64,000 bases of DNA from an uncultured Clostridia bacterium (GTDB lineage: Bacteria; Bacillota; Clostridia; Oscillospirales; Ruminococcaceae): contig CALXHI010000001.1 in assembly GCA_944388075.1 (NCBI GenBank), forward strand, positions 1 to 64,000, written 5' to 3'. Positions 33,057 to 42,094 of the stretch are shown here, in pieces (within the stretch, counting starts at the first letter, position 1; each line of letters starts with the position of its first letter). The notes below the pieces were generated by a model. The model did not search any database. It was not told the origin of the DNA and was given only the letters and a program-made list of their open reading frames with translations. A program made the position numbers and the translations under genes.

Positions 33057-34736
33057 ATGCTCAAGGAATTGTCCATCCAAAATCTTGCCGTCATTGCCTC
33101 TGCTGTCATTCCGCTCGAAGCCGGCTTCAATGCCTTTACCGGCGAAACCGGTGCCGGTAAATCCATCCTCATTCACGGCATTCAAGCGGTACTTGGACAG
33201 CGTGTCAGTCGGGATATGGTGCGTGCCGGCGAGAAAAAAGCCATCATTTCGGGCGTATTTTCGCCGATTCCCGATTCCGCTGCCGCAATCCTCGCAGAAA
33301 GTGCCGAAGCCTATGGCTATCCGCTCGATGCCGATACCCTCATGCTGACCCGTGAAATTTCTGCAGACGGCGGCAGCATTGGCAGAATCAACGGCAAAAC
33401 CGTTCCCGTGACACTGCTGCGACAGGTCGGTGAAACCCTTGTCAATATCCACGGTCAGCATGATAACCAAATTCTCCTGCGCCCTGACCGTCATCTCGAC
33501 GTGCTCGACCAATTCGGTGAAGACAACAGCCTGCGCTTGTGCTACCAAGAGGAATTTCAGGCATTGCAAACCGTGGCGCGCAAGCTCGGTCAGGCGAAAA
33601 AATCCGAGCAGCAAAAGCAGCAGCGTATCCTTGCCCTACAGGAAATCATGACCGAAATTGCCGAACTCGACCCACAGCCCGATGAAGATACGCTGCTCGA
33701 TGAACAGTATCAGCAAGCCGCAAAGGCGGAACAGCACAGTGCGCAGGTTACGCAAATTACACAGGTGCTGACCGATGGCGAGGAGAATCTTTCCGATGCG
33801 CTGGCAGTTGCCTGCGAATGGCTGAACCGCCTTGCCGACAGCCTGCCCGATGCCGCTCCCCTCGCCGAACGCCTGCGTTCCCTCAATATCGAACTGCGAG
33901 ATATCTCCGATTCGCTCTCCGACTGCGCCGGCAATCCGCTTTCTCCGGCAGAATTTGCCCGCCTGAACGACCGCCGCAATGCCGTCAATACGCTGACCTT
34001 GCGCTATCAAACCGATGCTAACGGGCTGCGCAATCTGCTTGAGCAATCCATGGATGAGATGGAGCAACTGCAATCCGATGCCGATTCGCTCGCAGAACTG
34101 GCAGAGGAACGGCAACGCAGACTCCATGTCGTTACCGATTTGGCAAAGCAGCTCTCCGCCTATCGCAAGCAGCTGGCGCAAGCCTTCTCCGAACGGGTCG
34201 CCGCAGAGCTGGCAGAGCTGAATATGCCCAAAGTTCGGCTCTGTGTGCAGCTGACACAGGGTAAGCTGACACCATCGGGCATGGACAATGCCGAGTTCTA
34301 TATCTCTACCAATCCCGGCGATCCGCCCAAGCCCATTGCACAGATTGCGTCCGGCGGTGAATTGTCCCGTTTGATGCTCGCCCTCAAAGCCGTCATCGCC
34401 AAACGAGACGATATCCCAACCCTCATCTTTGACGAGATCGATACCGGCGTCAGTGGTAATGCCGCACAGAAAATCGGACGGAAGCTCCGGCAGCTCTCTA
34501 CCCACCATCAGGTGCTCTGCGTCACACATTTGGCACAGCTTGCCACCCAAGCCAATCACCACCTACTCATCGAAAAGCAGTCTGACCTGATCTCCACGAA
34601 TACCCAAGTGTCGGTGCTGACACCCGAACAACGAGTTCACGAGATTGCCCGTATCATGAGCGGCGATCAGCCCTCCGAATTGCTGCTCCAGACCGCAAGA
34701 GAAGCCCTCGAACAGGCACAGCAAAAAAAAACTTGA
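33057..34736 (+). CDS. recN: DNA repair protein RecN
   Basis: This 559-aa SMC-like ATPase acts early in double-strand-break repair. The N-terminal Walker A is GETGAGKS (29-36) and the Q-loop region NIHGQHDNQ follows. A central coiled-coil of about 280 residues comes next, then the C-terminal signature ASGGELSRLMLALK and Walker B IFDEIDTGVSG. The gene ends with a lysine-rich tail; no terminator is obvious before the rplJ promoter. Confidence 0.96.
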   Translation: MLKELSIQNLAVIASAVIPLEAGFNAFTGETGAGKSILIHGIQAVLGQRVSRDMVRAGEKKAIISGVFSPIPDSAAAILAESAEAYGYPLDADTLMLTREISADGGSIGRINGKTVPVTLLRQVGETLVNIHGQHDNQILLRPDRHLDVLDQFGEDNSLRLCYQEEFQALQTVARKLGQAKKSEQQKQQRILALQEIMTEIAELDPQPDEDTLLDEQYQQAAKAEQHSAQVTQITQVLTDGEENLSDALAVACEWLNRLADSLPDAAPLAERLRSLNIELRDISDSLSDCAGNPLSPAEFARLNDRRNAVNTLTLRYQTDANGLRNLLEQSMDEMEQLQSDADSLAELAEERQRRLHVVTDLAKQLSAYRKQLAQAFSERVAAELAELNMPKVRLCVQLTQGKLTPSGMDNAEFYISTNPGDPPKPIAQIASGGELSRLMLALKAVIAKRDDIPTLIFDEIDTGVSGNAAQKIGRKLRQLSTHHQVLCVTHLAQLATQANHHLLIEKQSDLISTNTQVSVLTPEQRVHEIARIMSGDQPSELLLQTAREALEQAQQKKT

Positions 34737-34754
34737 AAAATTGCAAAATACCCC

Positions 34755-34783
34755 TTGACAATTCATTCGGACTGTGGTATAAT
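34755..34783 (+). promoter_or_regulatory. strong promoter of rplJL
   Basis: A perfect TTGACA (34755-34760), 17-bp spacer and TATAAT (34778-34783) with the TGG extension. It begins 19 bp after recN ends. Confidence 0.9.
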
Positions 34784-34789
34784 AAAGAG

Positions 34790-35001
34790 GCAGTTTGAAT
34801 CTGAATATGTCCCGTATTCCAAAGACAGTTGGCAGAGCGTTCGCATACCAGTATGCAAGTATCGGAAGTCCAACCGAGGAGTGCCGGTATTTTGTTATGC
34901 ACACGCCAGAACAATACCGCCTCTCCGTTTGTCGGGAGAGGCTTTTTTCATTGCCTCCATTGGATTCGCTACTGCAATTCTACGACGGAGGTGAAAATCA
35001 A
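34790..35001 (+). promoter_or_regulatory. ribosomal protein L10 leader
   Basis: This roughly 210-nt untranslated leader between the promoter and rplJ contains inverted pairings around GCATACCAGTATGC and an intrinsic terminator (34919-34948). That is the position and layout of the L10 leader, where L10 (with L12) binds its own mRNA to limit synthesis. The assignment rests mainly on position; I cannot align it to the consensus by eye. Confidence 0.65.
34919..34948 (+). terminator. attenuator in the rplJ leader
   Basis: GCCTCTCCG (34919-34927) pairs with CGGGAGAGGC (34933-34942), followed by six T. It lies 53 bp before the rplJ start codon and so acts within the leader. Confidence 0.85.
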
Positions 35002-35508
35002 ATGCCTAGTGAGAAGGTTTTGCAGGCTAAACAGGAAAAGGTTGCTGCTCTGACCGAACAGCTGAAGTCCGCTTGCGCATGTGTCCTCGTTGACTACAAG
35101 GGCATCAGTGTTGCTGATGATACCCAGCTGCGTCGTGCGTTGCGTGAGGCAGGTGTGACCTACATGGTTCAGAAGAACACCCTGATTCGTCTTGCCATGC
35201 ACAACATCGGTTACGATCAGTTTGATTCCGTTTTGGAGGGTACGACCGCTATCGCAATCTGCGAGAACGATCAGACCGCTGCTGCTCGTATCCTCGGCGA
35301 ATATGCCGAAAAGTCTGAGGGAAAATTCATACTCAAAGCCGGTTTTGTCGACGGTGAAGTTTACGATGCTGCCGGTATGATGGCTCTGTCCAAGGTCCCG
35401 TCCAAGGACGTCCTGCTCGCACAGCTCGTCGGCTCTCTTCAGGGTCCGATTCAGAAGCTGGCTGCTACCCTGCAAGCACTCGTCGAGAAGAACGAGTCTG
35501 CTGCTTGA
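35002..35508 (+). CDS. rplJ: 50S ribosomal protein L10
   Basis: This 168-aa protein anchors the L7/L12 stalk to 23S rRNA. LVDYKGISVADDTQLRRALR and VQKNTLIRLAM match L10, and the C-terminal helix for L12 binding follows. GGAGGTG lies upstream of the ATG. Codon use (GCT, GGT, CGT) is that of a highly expressed gene and differs from the neighbours. rplK and rplA do not precede it. Confidence 0.96.
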   Translation: MPSEKVLQAKQEKVAALTEQLKSACACVLVDYKGISVADDTQLRRALREAGVTYMVQKNTLIRLAMHNIGYDQFDSVLEGTTAIAICENDQTAAARILGEYAEKSEGKFILKAGFVDGEVYDAAGMMALSKVPSKDVLLAQLVGSLQGPIQKLAATLQALVEKNESAA

Positions 35509-35550
35509 TCCCCTGTTTCATCTATATTTATTTTGTAAAGGAGAATTATC

Positions 35551-35922
35551 ATGGCTTCCGAAAAGACTATGAAGTTTATCGAAGAGATCAAGGCTCTCAG
35601 CGTTCTGGAGCTGAAAGAGCTGGTTGACGCAATCCAGGAGGAATTCGGCGTGACTGCCGTTATCGCCGCTGCCGGTGCAGGTGCAGGTGCTCCCGCTGCT
35701 GAGGCTGAGAAGACTGACTTTGATGTCGTTATGACTTCCTTCGGCGATTCCAAGATGAATGTCATCAAGGCTTGCAAGGACGCTCTGGGTCTCGGCCTGA
35801 AGGAGGCTAAGGAGATCGTTGAGAAGGCTCCTGTCACCCTGAAGGAAGCTTGCCCGAAGGCTGACGCTGAGGCTCTGAAGAAGACCCTCGAGGATGCCGG
35901 TGCTACCATCGAGCTGAAGTGA
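35551..35922 (+). CDS. rplL: 50S ribosomal protein L7/L12
   Basis: This 123-aa stalk protein has the N-terminal dimerisation helices, the Ala/Gly hinge near residues 38-52 and the C-terminal factor-binding domain with [22 protein letters not shown] precedes the ATG. It is followed by a strong terminator instead of rpoB, so rplJL is an isolated two-gene unit here. Confidence 0.97.
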   Translation: MASEKTMKFIEEIKALSVLELKELVDAIQEEFGVTAVIAAAGAGAGAPAAEAEKTDFDVVMTSFGDSKMNVIKACKDALGLGLKEAKEIVEKAPVTLKEACPKADAEALKKTLEDAGATIELK

Positions 35923-35941
35923 TTTTACTTCCAACAACAAG

Positions 35942-35972
35942 TCCCCGTTGCCCTTGTGCGACGGGGATTTTT
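35942..35972 (+). terminator. terminator after rplL
   Basis: TCCCCGT (35942-35948) pairs with ACGGGGA (35961-35967), followed by TTTTTG. Confidence 0.9.
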
Positions 35973-35982
35973 GTATCCATGC

Positions 35983-36022
35983 AAAAACACCGTGCCGTTG
36001 CAGCTCACTCGGTACGGTGTTT
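35983..36022 (-). terminator. terminator after degV
   Basis: AAACACCGT pairs with ACGGTGTTT around about 20 nt. On the minus strand, T-rich sequence follows. It lies 18 bp past the degV stop. Confidence 0.75.
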
Positions 36023-36039
36023 GCGTATGTGTATGCAGA

Positions 36040-36906
36040 TCAGCGTTTTGCTGCCAGATAAAACAGTGCCAATGTTCCCGGTCCGGCATGTGCGCCGATC
36101 ACAGGCCCGACATTCCCGATCAATACATCTCCGGCATGATAGTCCTGTTGCAGAATTTCCTTCAGCTGCTTTGCAGACTCCATGCAGTCCGCATGGGCAA
36201 TAAAGATATCGCCCCGACGGTCATAGGCTTCCTCAGCAAAATGCTTCGCTATCACCGCAATCGCATTCCGCCTGCCACGCACCTTGCTGACCGCTTCCAG
36301 CTTGCCGGCATCGGATACGTGCATGATCGGCTTGATATTAAGCATCGTTGCCGCATACGCACTGAGTGCGCCAACCCGTCCACCTCGCTTCAGATAGACC
36401 AAATCATCGACCGTAAACCAGTGAATCACGTGCAGTTTTTCTGCTTCGACAAAGGTATGAAGTTCATGTAAAGGCATACCCGCTCGCCATTTCTGCGCCG
36501 CATGGTAGACCAGCAACGCCTGTCCCAAACTCGCACAACGGGTATCGACAATCATGATCTCTCGCTCCGGATATTCCTCCGCAAGCTCCTCGGCCACCAT
36601 ATTCGCCGTCGCATACATGCAGCTCAATACGGACGAGAATGCCAGATACAGGATATCCTTTCCCTGTTCCAAAATCTCCACAAAAGCCTCACGGAAGGTC
36701 GAAAGGTTCGCCGCTGAGGTGCAGGCAACCTGCCCGTTTCGCATCGCTTGATAAAACTCCGGCTCCTTCAGCGTGCATTGTGTCGCCGGCGAATCCTTCA
36801 TAAACAAATTCAGCGGAATGCAGGGAATCCCCCATTCCTCCAGCATGACTTCCGGCATATCGCTTGCGCTGTCCGTCACCAAAACATAGGTTGCTTCTGT
36901 TTGCAT
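36040..36906 (-). CDS. DegV family fatty-acid-binding protein
   Basis: This 288-aa cytosolic protein belongs to the DegV family, which binds fatty acids and in some species serves FakA as FakB. TDSASDMP near the N-terminus, IPLNLFM, TSAANLSTFREAF, YLAFSSVLSCMY and GPVIGAHAGPGTLALFYL are family hallmarks. The ATG at 36906 has AAAGGAG upstream. No fakA lies nearby. It is a single gene, convergent with rplL. Confidence 0.9.
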   Translation of the reverse strand: MQTEATYVLVTDSASDMPEVMLEEWGIPCIPLNLFMKDSPATQCTLKEPEFYQAMRNGQVACTSAANLSTFREAFVEILEQGKDILYLAFSSVLSCMYATANMVAEELAEEYPEREIMIVDTRCASLGQALLVYHAAQKWRAGMPLHELHTFVEAEKLHVIHWFTVDDLVYLKRGGRVGALSAYAATMLNIKPIMHVSDAGKLEAVSKVRGRRNAIAVIAKHFAEEAYDRRGDIFIAHADCMESAKQLKEILQQDYHAGDVLIGNVGPVIGAHAGPGTLALFYLAAKR

Positions 36907-36961
36907 AACCAAGACTCCTTTCCGGGGTTCTGCGCACACACTGTGCCCTCTGTATGATTCC

Positions 36962-36990
36962 AATATACACCATCGGCGGCGATTTGTCAC
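36962..36990 (-). promoter_or_regulatory. promoter of degV
   Basis: Minus strand GTGACA (36985-36990), 17 bp, TATATT (36962-36967). Confidence 0.55.
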
Positions 36991-37086
36991 GCAACCGTTC
37001 GTTTCCCTGCGATACTCCTTGCTGTAGGGCGGTAGAGTCAAAATTCTACTGCTCTACCGACAGGAGAGTGTTTTCGTTTTTCGTAC

Positions 37087-37115
37087 TTGCATTCTTTTTG
37101 AAAGTATGGTATAAT
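37087..37115 (+). promoter_or_regulatory. promoter of the XRE membrane regulator
   Basis: TTGCAT (37087-37092), 17-bp spacer, TATAAT (37110-37115) with TGG before the -10. Confidence 0.8.
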
Positions 37116-37146
37116 AGTACCGTACCTCGAAAGGAGATGAACTTAC

Positions 37147-37785
37147 TTGGACGATCTCAAGCGCACAGTTGCCGAAAACCTCATTGCGCTGCGCAAAGCA
37201 CACCATATGACACAGCTTCAGCTTGCCGAAACGCTTCATTATTCCGATAAAGCCGTATCCAAATGGGAACGGGGCGAATCGCTGCCGGATCTCGCCGTCC
37301 TCAAAGCCATTGCCGATCTCTATGGGGTCACGCTCGATGATCTGGTCTGTGCGGAAGAGGAACGTGCCAAACGGCAGCATCTGCTTGCACCCGACCCCGT
37401 AGCCGAAGCCCCTGTCGAACCTTCTCCTCATATCAAACGGCACAATCGCCTGATCATCACCGGTATGGCGGCACTGCTGGTCTGGCTGATAGCCACACTG
37501 CTCTTTGTTATCCTCGATTTCTTTGCACCGGGACTGCGCTATGAATCCTTCCTGTTCCTCTATGCGCTGCCGATTACGGCAATCGTCTGTCTGGTGTTCA
37601 ACTCTATCTGGTTCAACCGCCGCTGGAATTACGCCATCATCTCCGTTCTGCTCTGGAGTACGCTCACTGCGGTCTATTTTACGCTCTACCAATACAATTA
37701 CTGGAAGCTCTTTATCATTGGTATTCCCGCCCAGTTCATCATTATTCTTTGGTCAAGACTCCAATCGGGAAAAATTTCCCACTAA
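37147..37785 (+). CDS. membrane-anchored XRE-family regulator
   Basis: This 212-aa protein has an N-terminal XRE helix-turn-helix (about 7-62, with MTQLQLAETLHYSDKAVSKWERG), a short linker, and three or four hydrophobic segments from about 98 to 205. That is a transcription factor tied to the membrane. It starts with TTG at 37147: AAAGGAG is well spaced, and the nearby ATG is in another frame. The regulated genes are unknown; it is convergent with the pseudokinase gene. Confidence 0.85.
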   Translation: MDDLKRTVAENLIALRKAHHMTQLQLAETLHYSDKAVSKWERGESLPDLAVLKAIADLYGVTLDDLVCAEEERAKRQHLLAPDPVAEAPVEPSPHIKRHNRLIITGMAALLVWLIATLLFVILDFFAPGLRYESFLFLYALPITAIVCLVFNSIWFNRRWNYAIISVLLWSTLTAVYFTLYQYNYWKLFIIGIPAQFIIILWSRLQSGKISH

Positions 37786-37795
37786 CACATACAGC

Positions 37796-37834
37796 AAAGG
37801 CTGAACAAACCCCTGTGGATTTGCTCAGCCTTTT
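37796..37834. terminator. bidirectional terminator between the XRE gene and the pseudokinase
   Basis: AAAGGCTGAACAAA pairs with TTGCTCAGCCTTTT (37796-37834). T-rich sequence on the plus side and A-rich sequence on the other allow use from both directions. Confidence 0.85.
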
Positions 37835-37836
37835 GT

Positions 37837-39819
37837 TTATTCGGCGGCGGCTTCTACGGTTGTCGTGGTAGTCGTCGTGGTACTCACACTGTTGCTCGTA
37901 TCCTCGGTTTGCGAACCGGAAGTTGTGGTTTCACCGGCTTCGGATTCTGTGGTCGTCGTCGTGATTTCCGGATTGTTTGCATAGTAAACGATAATCTCGT
38001 AGTCCTTCTGCAAATCGATCACCGTACCAACCTGCGGCGACACCGCACAAACATAGCCATTGGCATAATTGTAATCGACCTTTGTCTTAAAGATGATTTT
38101 CTGGTCGAGCGGATTCTCGGTCGTAGTGGTTCCATCCACAGAGGAAGATCCTTGTACCGGTTTGCGGTTACCGTCTGTCGCCTTGACAAAGCCCATTTCT
38201 TCCAGCTTCGCAAGGTATGCCTGCAGCTGGAAGCCGCTGAATGCCGGCAGCTCTTTCCGGGACGAGCCCAAACTGACTTGCACCTTAATGGTACTGCCGC
38301 TCATGAACAATTCGCCCTCTTCAATTTCCTGCCAAATGATCTCGTTCTCAGGATACTCTTCGCTGAACACGAATTCCGGCTCCAGCTCGAGCCAGCCTGC
38401 CATCTCGCCCTTCTTGATCTGGTAGTTCATACCAACCAGTCTCGGCATCACGCCATCATATTTCGTCGCAGTTGTTGTTTCCGCAGACGAAACCTGCACC
38501 ACATTTTCTCCGATCGATGACCAGCTTGAACCATCCGTCAAGGAAGACGATTCATTGCCGCCCAGCAGCTTCATCAGGCCGACAATACAAATAACAAGAA
38601 TCAGGCAAAGCAATACCGCAATCACCAGCGGACGCTTCATCCGCTCAAACCAGCTTTCCTGTTTGGGTTCCGGCTTCGGTGTCGGTGCTTGCACATGCTC
38701 TGTCTTATGCACCGCTTCATGGCTATGCTCCGCTGCATGAGAAACGGGCTTTGCAGACTGCATGACGATTGTCCGATCCTTGCGTTTTTCCGCTTCTGCC
38801 GCCTGCTGAATGCTATCCGCACGATAGATCGCAGTCGCAGTCTTTGCAGTATCGTCATCCTTTTCGGTATTGTCAAACAGCAGCGTGACCAAATCGGTAA
38901 TTGTCTTGATGCGCTGTGTGCTGTCCAGCGACAAGCCACGCATAATCGCACTCGACACATTCTCCGGAATGCGGTCGTTCACGCCCATCGGCGGCGTCAG
39001 ATTGTCGTAGTCCAGACGGGTATGTGCATCGGTCGCCCGACAGCCCGTCAAAATGCGGTACAGCACCGCACAAATGCCGTAAACATCCGTCCATGTTCCC
39101 TGCTGCCGGTCGGCAAAATACTGCTCTGGTGCAGCGTAACCATCATACAGCTCCGCTTCCAGCTCCGTATGATTCGTGCGTACCGCCGAAATGCAAAATC
39201 CGCACAGCTTCAGTGTCCGCTTATCAGTCACGTAGATGGTTTCCGGACTGATGCCCCGATGCAGGACGCCGGCATTGTGCAGCAGACTCAAGGTCGTGAA
39301 CAGCGGCGGAAAGATTCTCCGTACCGTCGTCCAGCTCAGTTCTCCGGCATTGTCCCGCAGATATTCGAGCAAGGTGCAGCCGTTCAAATATTCAAACACC
39401 GCATAGGTCGTATTGTTTTCCGCAAACAAATCCAGTGCCGGGTTCAGATGATCCAGACTGCGCAGCCGTGCCAGAGCCTTGTTCAACTCCGTATATTCCG
39501 CCATCAACGCCTTATATTGCGCCAAATGGGCAGAATCCACATCGATCAACGGGCTGTTCGGCACACGCTTGCAAAGCTGTTCGGGAAAATATTCCCGTAC
39601 CAGTACCCTGCACCCGATATTGCAGTCATATGCGATATAGGTGACGCCTTCGCCATTGCTCTCCATCGCTTTGCCGATCAAATACCGCTCGTGCAGAACC
39701 AGACCGGGCTTCAGATAGGCATCCAGACTCGATGTATGATTGTCATAGCCGCAGTTCGGACAGACCGTTGCACCGTCCAAAGGTTTCATGCAGCCATAGC
39801 ACAAATTCAATTCACTCAT
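37837..39819 (-). CDS. zinc-ribbon/PASTA transmembrane pseudokinase
   Basis: The 660-aa protein has four parts: an N-terminal zinc ribbon (CYGC 7-10, CPNC 20-23), a Ser/Thr kinase-like domain (about 40-315), a membrane segment (about 397-418), and an extracytoplasmic region with at least two PASTA-like units and a Thr-rich tail. Three kinase residues are missing: the ATP-lysine position is Arg75 in VLVREYFP, HRD is HRG (187-189), and DFG is CGF (206-208). The APE motif remains (AAPE 229-232). It is therefore probably a pseudokinase that senses the cell wall and signals by binding. It has its own promoter; GAAGGAG precedes the start at 39819. Confidence 0.85.
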   Translation of the reverse strand: MSELNLCYGCMKPLDGATVCPNCGYDNHTSSLDAYLKPGLVLHERYLIGKAMESNGEGVTYIAYDCNIGCRVLVREYFPEQLCKRVPNSPLIDVDSAHLAQYKALMAEYTELNKALARLRSLDHLNPALDLFAENNTTYAVFEYLNGCTLLEYLRDNAGELSWTTVRRIFPPLFTTLSLLHNAGVLHRGISPETIYVTDKRTLKLCGFCISAVRTNHTELEAELYDGYAAPEQYFADRQQGTWTDVYGICAVLYRILTGCRATDAHTRLDYDNLTPPMGVNDRIPENVSSAIMRGLSLDSTQRIKTITDLVTLLFDNTEKDDDTAKTATAIYRADSIQQAAEAEKRKDRTIVMQSAKPVSHAAEHSHEAVHKTEHVQAPTPKPEPKQESWFERMKRPLVIAVLLCLILVICIVGLMKLLGGNESSSLTDGSSWSSIGENVVQVSSAETTTATKYDGVMPRLVGMNYQIKKGEMAGWLELEPEFVFSEEYPENEIIWQEIEEGELFMSGSTIKVQVSLGSSRKELPAFSGFQLQAYLAKLEEMGFVKATDGNRKPVQGSSSVDGTTTTENPLDQKIIFKTKVDYNYANGYVCAVSPQVGTVIDLQKDYEIIVYYANNPEITTTTTESEAGETTTSGSQTEDTSNSVSTTTTTTTTVEAAAE

Positions 39820-39910
39820 TGCGTCCACTCCTTCCGTTCTGTATCTGCACAGGCTCGTATCTCCCAATGCTTCTCAGACGCAGACAAATTCTTCTCCTTC
39901 GCTCTCTATT

Positions 39911-39939
39911 ATTGTATCAGGAATCCATGCCGCTGTCAA
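39911..39939 (-). promoter_or_regulatory. promoter of the pseudokinase gene
   Basis: Minus strand TTGACA (39934-39939), 17 bp, TACAAT (39911-39916) preceded by TGA. Confidence 0.8.
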
Positions 39940-39996
39940 TCCCTTTGCGGGCGATAACACCGTTTTGCTTTCAAATTGTATCTGATCTGTAATGTT

Positions 39997-40788
39997 TTAC
40001 GACAATTCGTTTCCCGATGTAACCGGTTCGGCGATGCGCAGGAATGTACCGATGAAATCAATGCGCTCGTCAGCAATCGACTGCACTGTACCATCTGCAT
40101 TCCACATCACCTTGATGCGATAGGCGGTGATATTCTCCGTTTCGCCATCCTCATAGCAATAGCGGTACTCCCGATACTGCCGCTTTTCCGCATCATAGCG
40201 GACGCAGTAAGGCTCAAGTCCGAGCTGTGCTTCGAGCTGCTCGATTTCCGGAATCGACTGCAAGGCCTGCGGATCGAGGTACGCCTTGCGCTCTGTACCG
40301 CAGGGCTGTTTCTCGAGCAACTCAAAGTTGTAGTAGGTCACTTCGCTCAGCATTCCATCCTCCACCTGTGTGACAATCAGCCACTGCGGCAGCTGCACGC
40401 CCATCACTTCGGTATCCTTCCGGCTCTCCACAATACCGGCACTGCCCTGCACCATCGAAAATAAGCTTGCATATTCGGACTTTTCCACCAGTGTCAGGCT
40501 TGCGTTTTTCTCGGCACTGTCTAACGTCGCACCCAGAGAAAAGGACAGCTTTTCCGCATGACGCATACCGTCATTCCGCCGCTTGCTGACATAAACGCTG
40601 ATGCCGATCACCAATCCCAATGCCAGCACAATGCACAGGAGAATCAAAAACCGCTTTCCCCTTGCCGCACGCTGTTTCCGTTTTTCGGTCAAATTCTTCT
40701 GCGGTTTCGGCGGATCACTCTCTCGCAATGCACCGTCTTCAAAATAGTCGTCCATTTCCATGTCTTGCAGGTCATCGTGATTTGCCAT
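39997..40788 (-). CDS. single-pass membrane protein, unknown function
   Basis: I do not recognise this 263-aa protein. It has an acidic then very basic N-terminus (KNLTEKRKQRAARGKRF), one membrane segment (about 47-67) and an extracytoplasmic domain of about 195 residues. The basic patch suggests N-in orientation. GGAAGGA lies upstream. It is 39 bp after the PF06838 gene and 177 bp before the pseudokinase, so it may be the tail of the M42 operon. A functional link to the pseudokinase is possible but unproven. Confidence 0.6.
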   Translation of the reverse strand: MANHDDLQDMEMDDYFEDGALRESDPPKPQKNLTEKRKQRAARGKRFLILLCIVLALGLVIGISVYVSKRRNDGMRHAEKLSFSLGATLDSAEKNASLTLVEKSEYASLFSMVQGSAGIVESRKDTEVMGVQLPQWLIVTQVEDGMLSEVTYYNFELLEKQPCGTERKAYLDPQALQSIPEIEQLEAQLGLEPYCVRYDAEKRQYREYRYCYEDGETENITAYRIKVMWNADGTVQSIADERIDFIGTFLRIAEPVTSGNELS

Positions 40789-40827
40789 AAGATTCCATCC
40801 TTCCCATTTGTATTCTGTTCTATTTGA

Positions 40828-42090
40828 TTACAGCAGACCGGCGTCCACCATCGCCTGTGCCGCATGCAGCACGCCGAGCTTACCGCTTGCATAGGTCAGA
40901 CCGCCCTGCATATATACCGCATACGGCGGTCGAATCGGTGCATCTGCCGACAACTCAATCGATGCACCGCCGGTGAATGTGCCTGCTGCCATGATGACCT
41001 TGCTCTCATAGCCCGGCATATCCCATGCTTCCGGCGTAACATATGAATCAACCGGAGAGCCTGCCTGAATGCCCCTGCAAAATGCGTTCAGCGCTTCGGG
41101 ACTGCCAAGCGCTATCACCGTGATGATATCGCCTGCCGGTCGGTCGGCAGACGGCAGACAGCTGTAACCGAGCAGACGGAACAGCTCCGCTGCAAACACA
41201 CCGGTTTTTCTTGCACTGGCAACTACCTGCGGTGCGAGGAATAAACCCAAGTACATCTCCCGGCATTGGGTCAGCGAGCAGCCGACTTCCTTGCCCATGC
41301 CGACACAGGTCAGGCGATAGGCGCATTGCTCGATGAGCTTTGCCTTGCCGGCGATGTAGCCGCCGGTCTGTGCGATACCGCCGCCGGCATTCTTGATCAG
41401 CGAACCGATAATCAGGTCTGCACCAACATCGGTCGGTTCGTCATATGCCACAAATTCACCATAACAGTTGTCAACCATGACAATTGCCTCCGGCCGTACC
41501 TTTCGCACAATCTCAACAACCGCCTGCATCTCCGCAATCGACAATGCCGGTCGCAGTGAATAGCCCCGCGAACGCTGTAAATACACAACCTTTGCATCTG
41601 CAATCGCTGCCGGAATGCGTTCCAAATCAATCTTACCGTCTGCCGTCAAATCGACTTGCGCATAGCGTACACCGTAATCCGCCAGCGAACCATTGCCCGC
41701 TTCGCCCCGAATGCCGATGACCTCCTCGAGCGTATCATAGGGCGCACCGGTCACGCTGACCAGCAAATCTCCCGGTCGTAGCACACCGAACAATGCTGTC
41801 GACAGCGCATGCGTACCCGATACAAAATGATGGCGCACAAGCGCATCTTCCGTGCCGAATACCTGCGCCCAGACTTTGTCAAGCCGATCTCTGCCGACAT
41901 CGTCATAGCCATAGCCGTTTGCGCCGGCAAAGCATGCCGCACTGATTTGATTGTCCTGAAATGCCTTCAGGACCTTTGCCGTACAATATTCCGCAATCGC
42001 ATCAATCTCCGCAAACTGTTTGGCGGCAATCTGTTCTGCTTGTTTCGCTGCCGCTTCCAATTGCGGCGCAAATTGATAGATGGGTCGCAT
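40828..42090 (-). CDS. PF06838 (methionine gamma-lyase-like, YnbB) PLP enzyme
   Basis: This 420-aa fold-type I PLP protein belongs to PF06838, long annotated as aluminium-resistance or methionine gamma-lyase family. The PLP-binding lysine is in LIIGSLIKNAGGG, and VSGTHALSTALFGVLRPGD and VMVDNCYGEF line the cofactor site. The true reaction is not settled for this family. The ATG at 42090 is preceded by GGAGG at a slightly long distance of 12 bp. It is 4 bp downstream of the GNAT gene. Confidence 0.88.
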   Translation of the reverse strand: MRPIYQFAPQLEAAAKQAEQIAAKQFAEIDAIAEYCTAKVLKAFQDNQISAACFAGANGYGYDDVGRDRLDKVWAQVFGTEDALVRHHFVSGTHALSTALFGVLRPGDLLVSVTGAPYDTLEEVIGIRGEAGNGSLADYGVRYAQVDLTADGKIDLERIPAAIADAKVVYLQRSRGYSLRPALSIAEMQAVVEIVRKVRPEAIVMVDNCYGEFVAYDEPTDVGADLIIGSLIKNAGGGIAQTGGYIAGKAKLIEQCAYRLTCVGMGKEVGCSLTQCREMYLGLFLAPQVVASARKTGVFAAELFRLLGYSCLPSADRPAGDIITVIALGSPEALNAFCRGIQAGSPVDSYVTPEAWDMPGYESKVIMAAGTFTGGASIELSADAPIRPPYAVYMQGGLTYASGKLGVLHAAQAMVDAGLL

Positions 42091-42094
42091 CGGT

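Noticed and set aside
38030..38060. GGCGACACCGCACAAAC in the pseudokinase gene as another repeat end
   Set aside because: It lies inside a coding region in good frame with conserved PASTA-like sequence and has no partner end; likely chance similarity.
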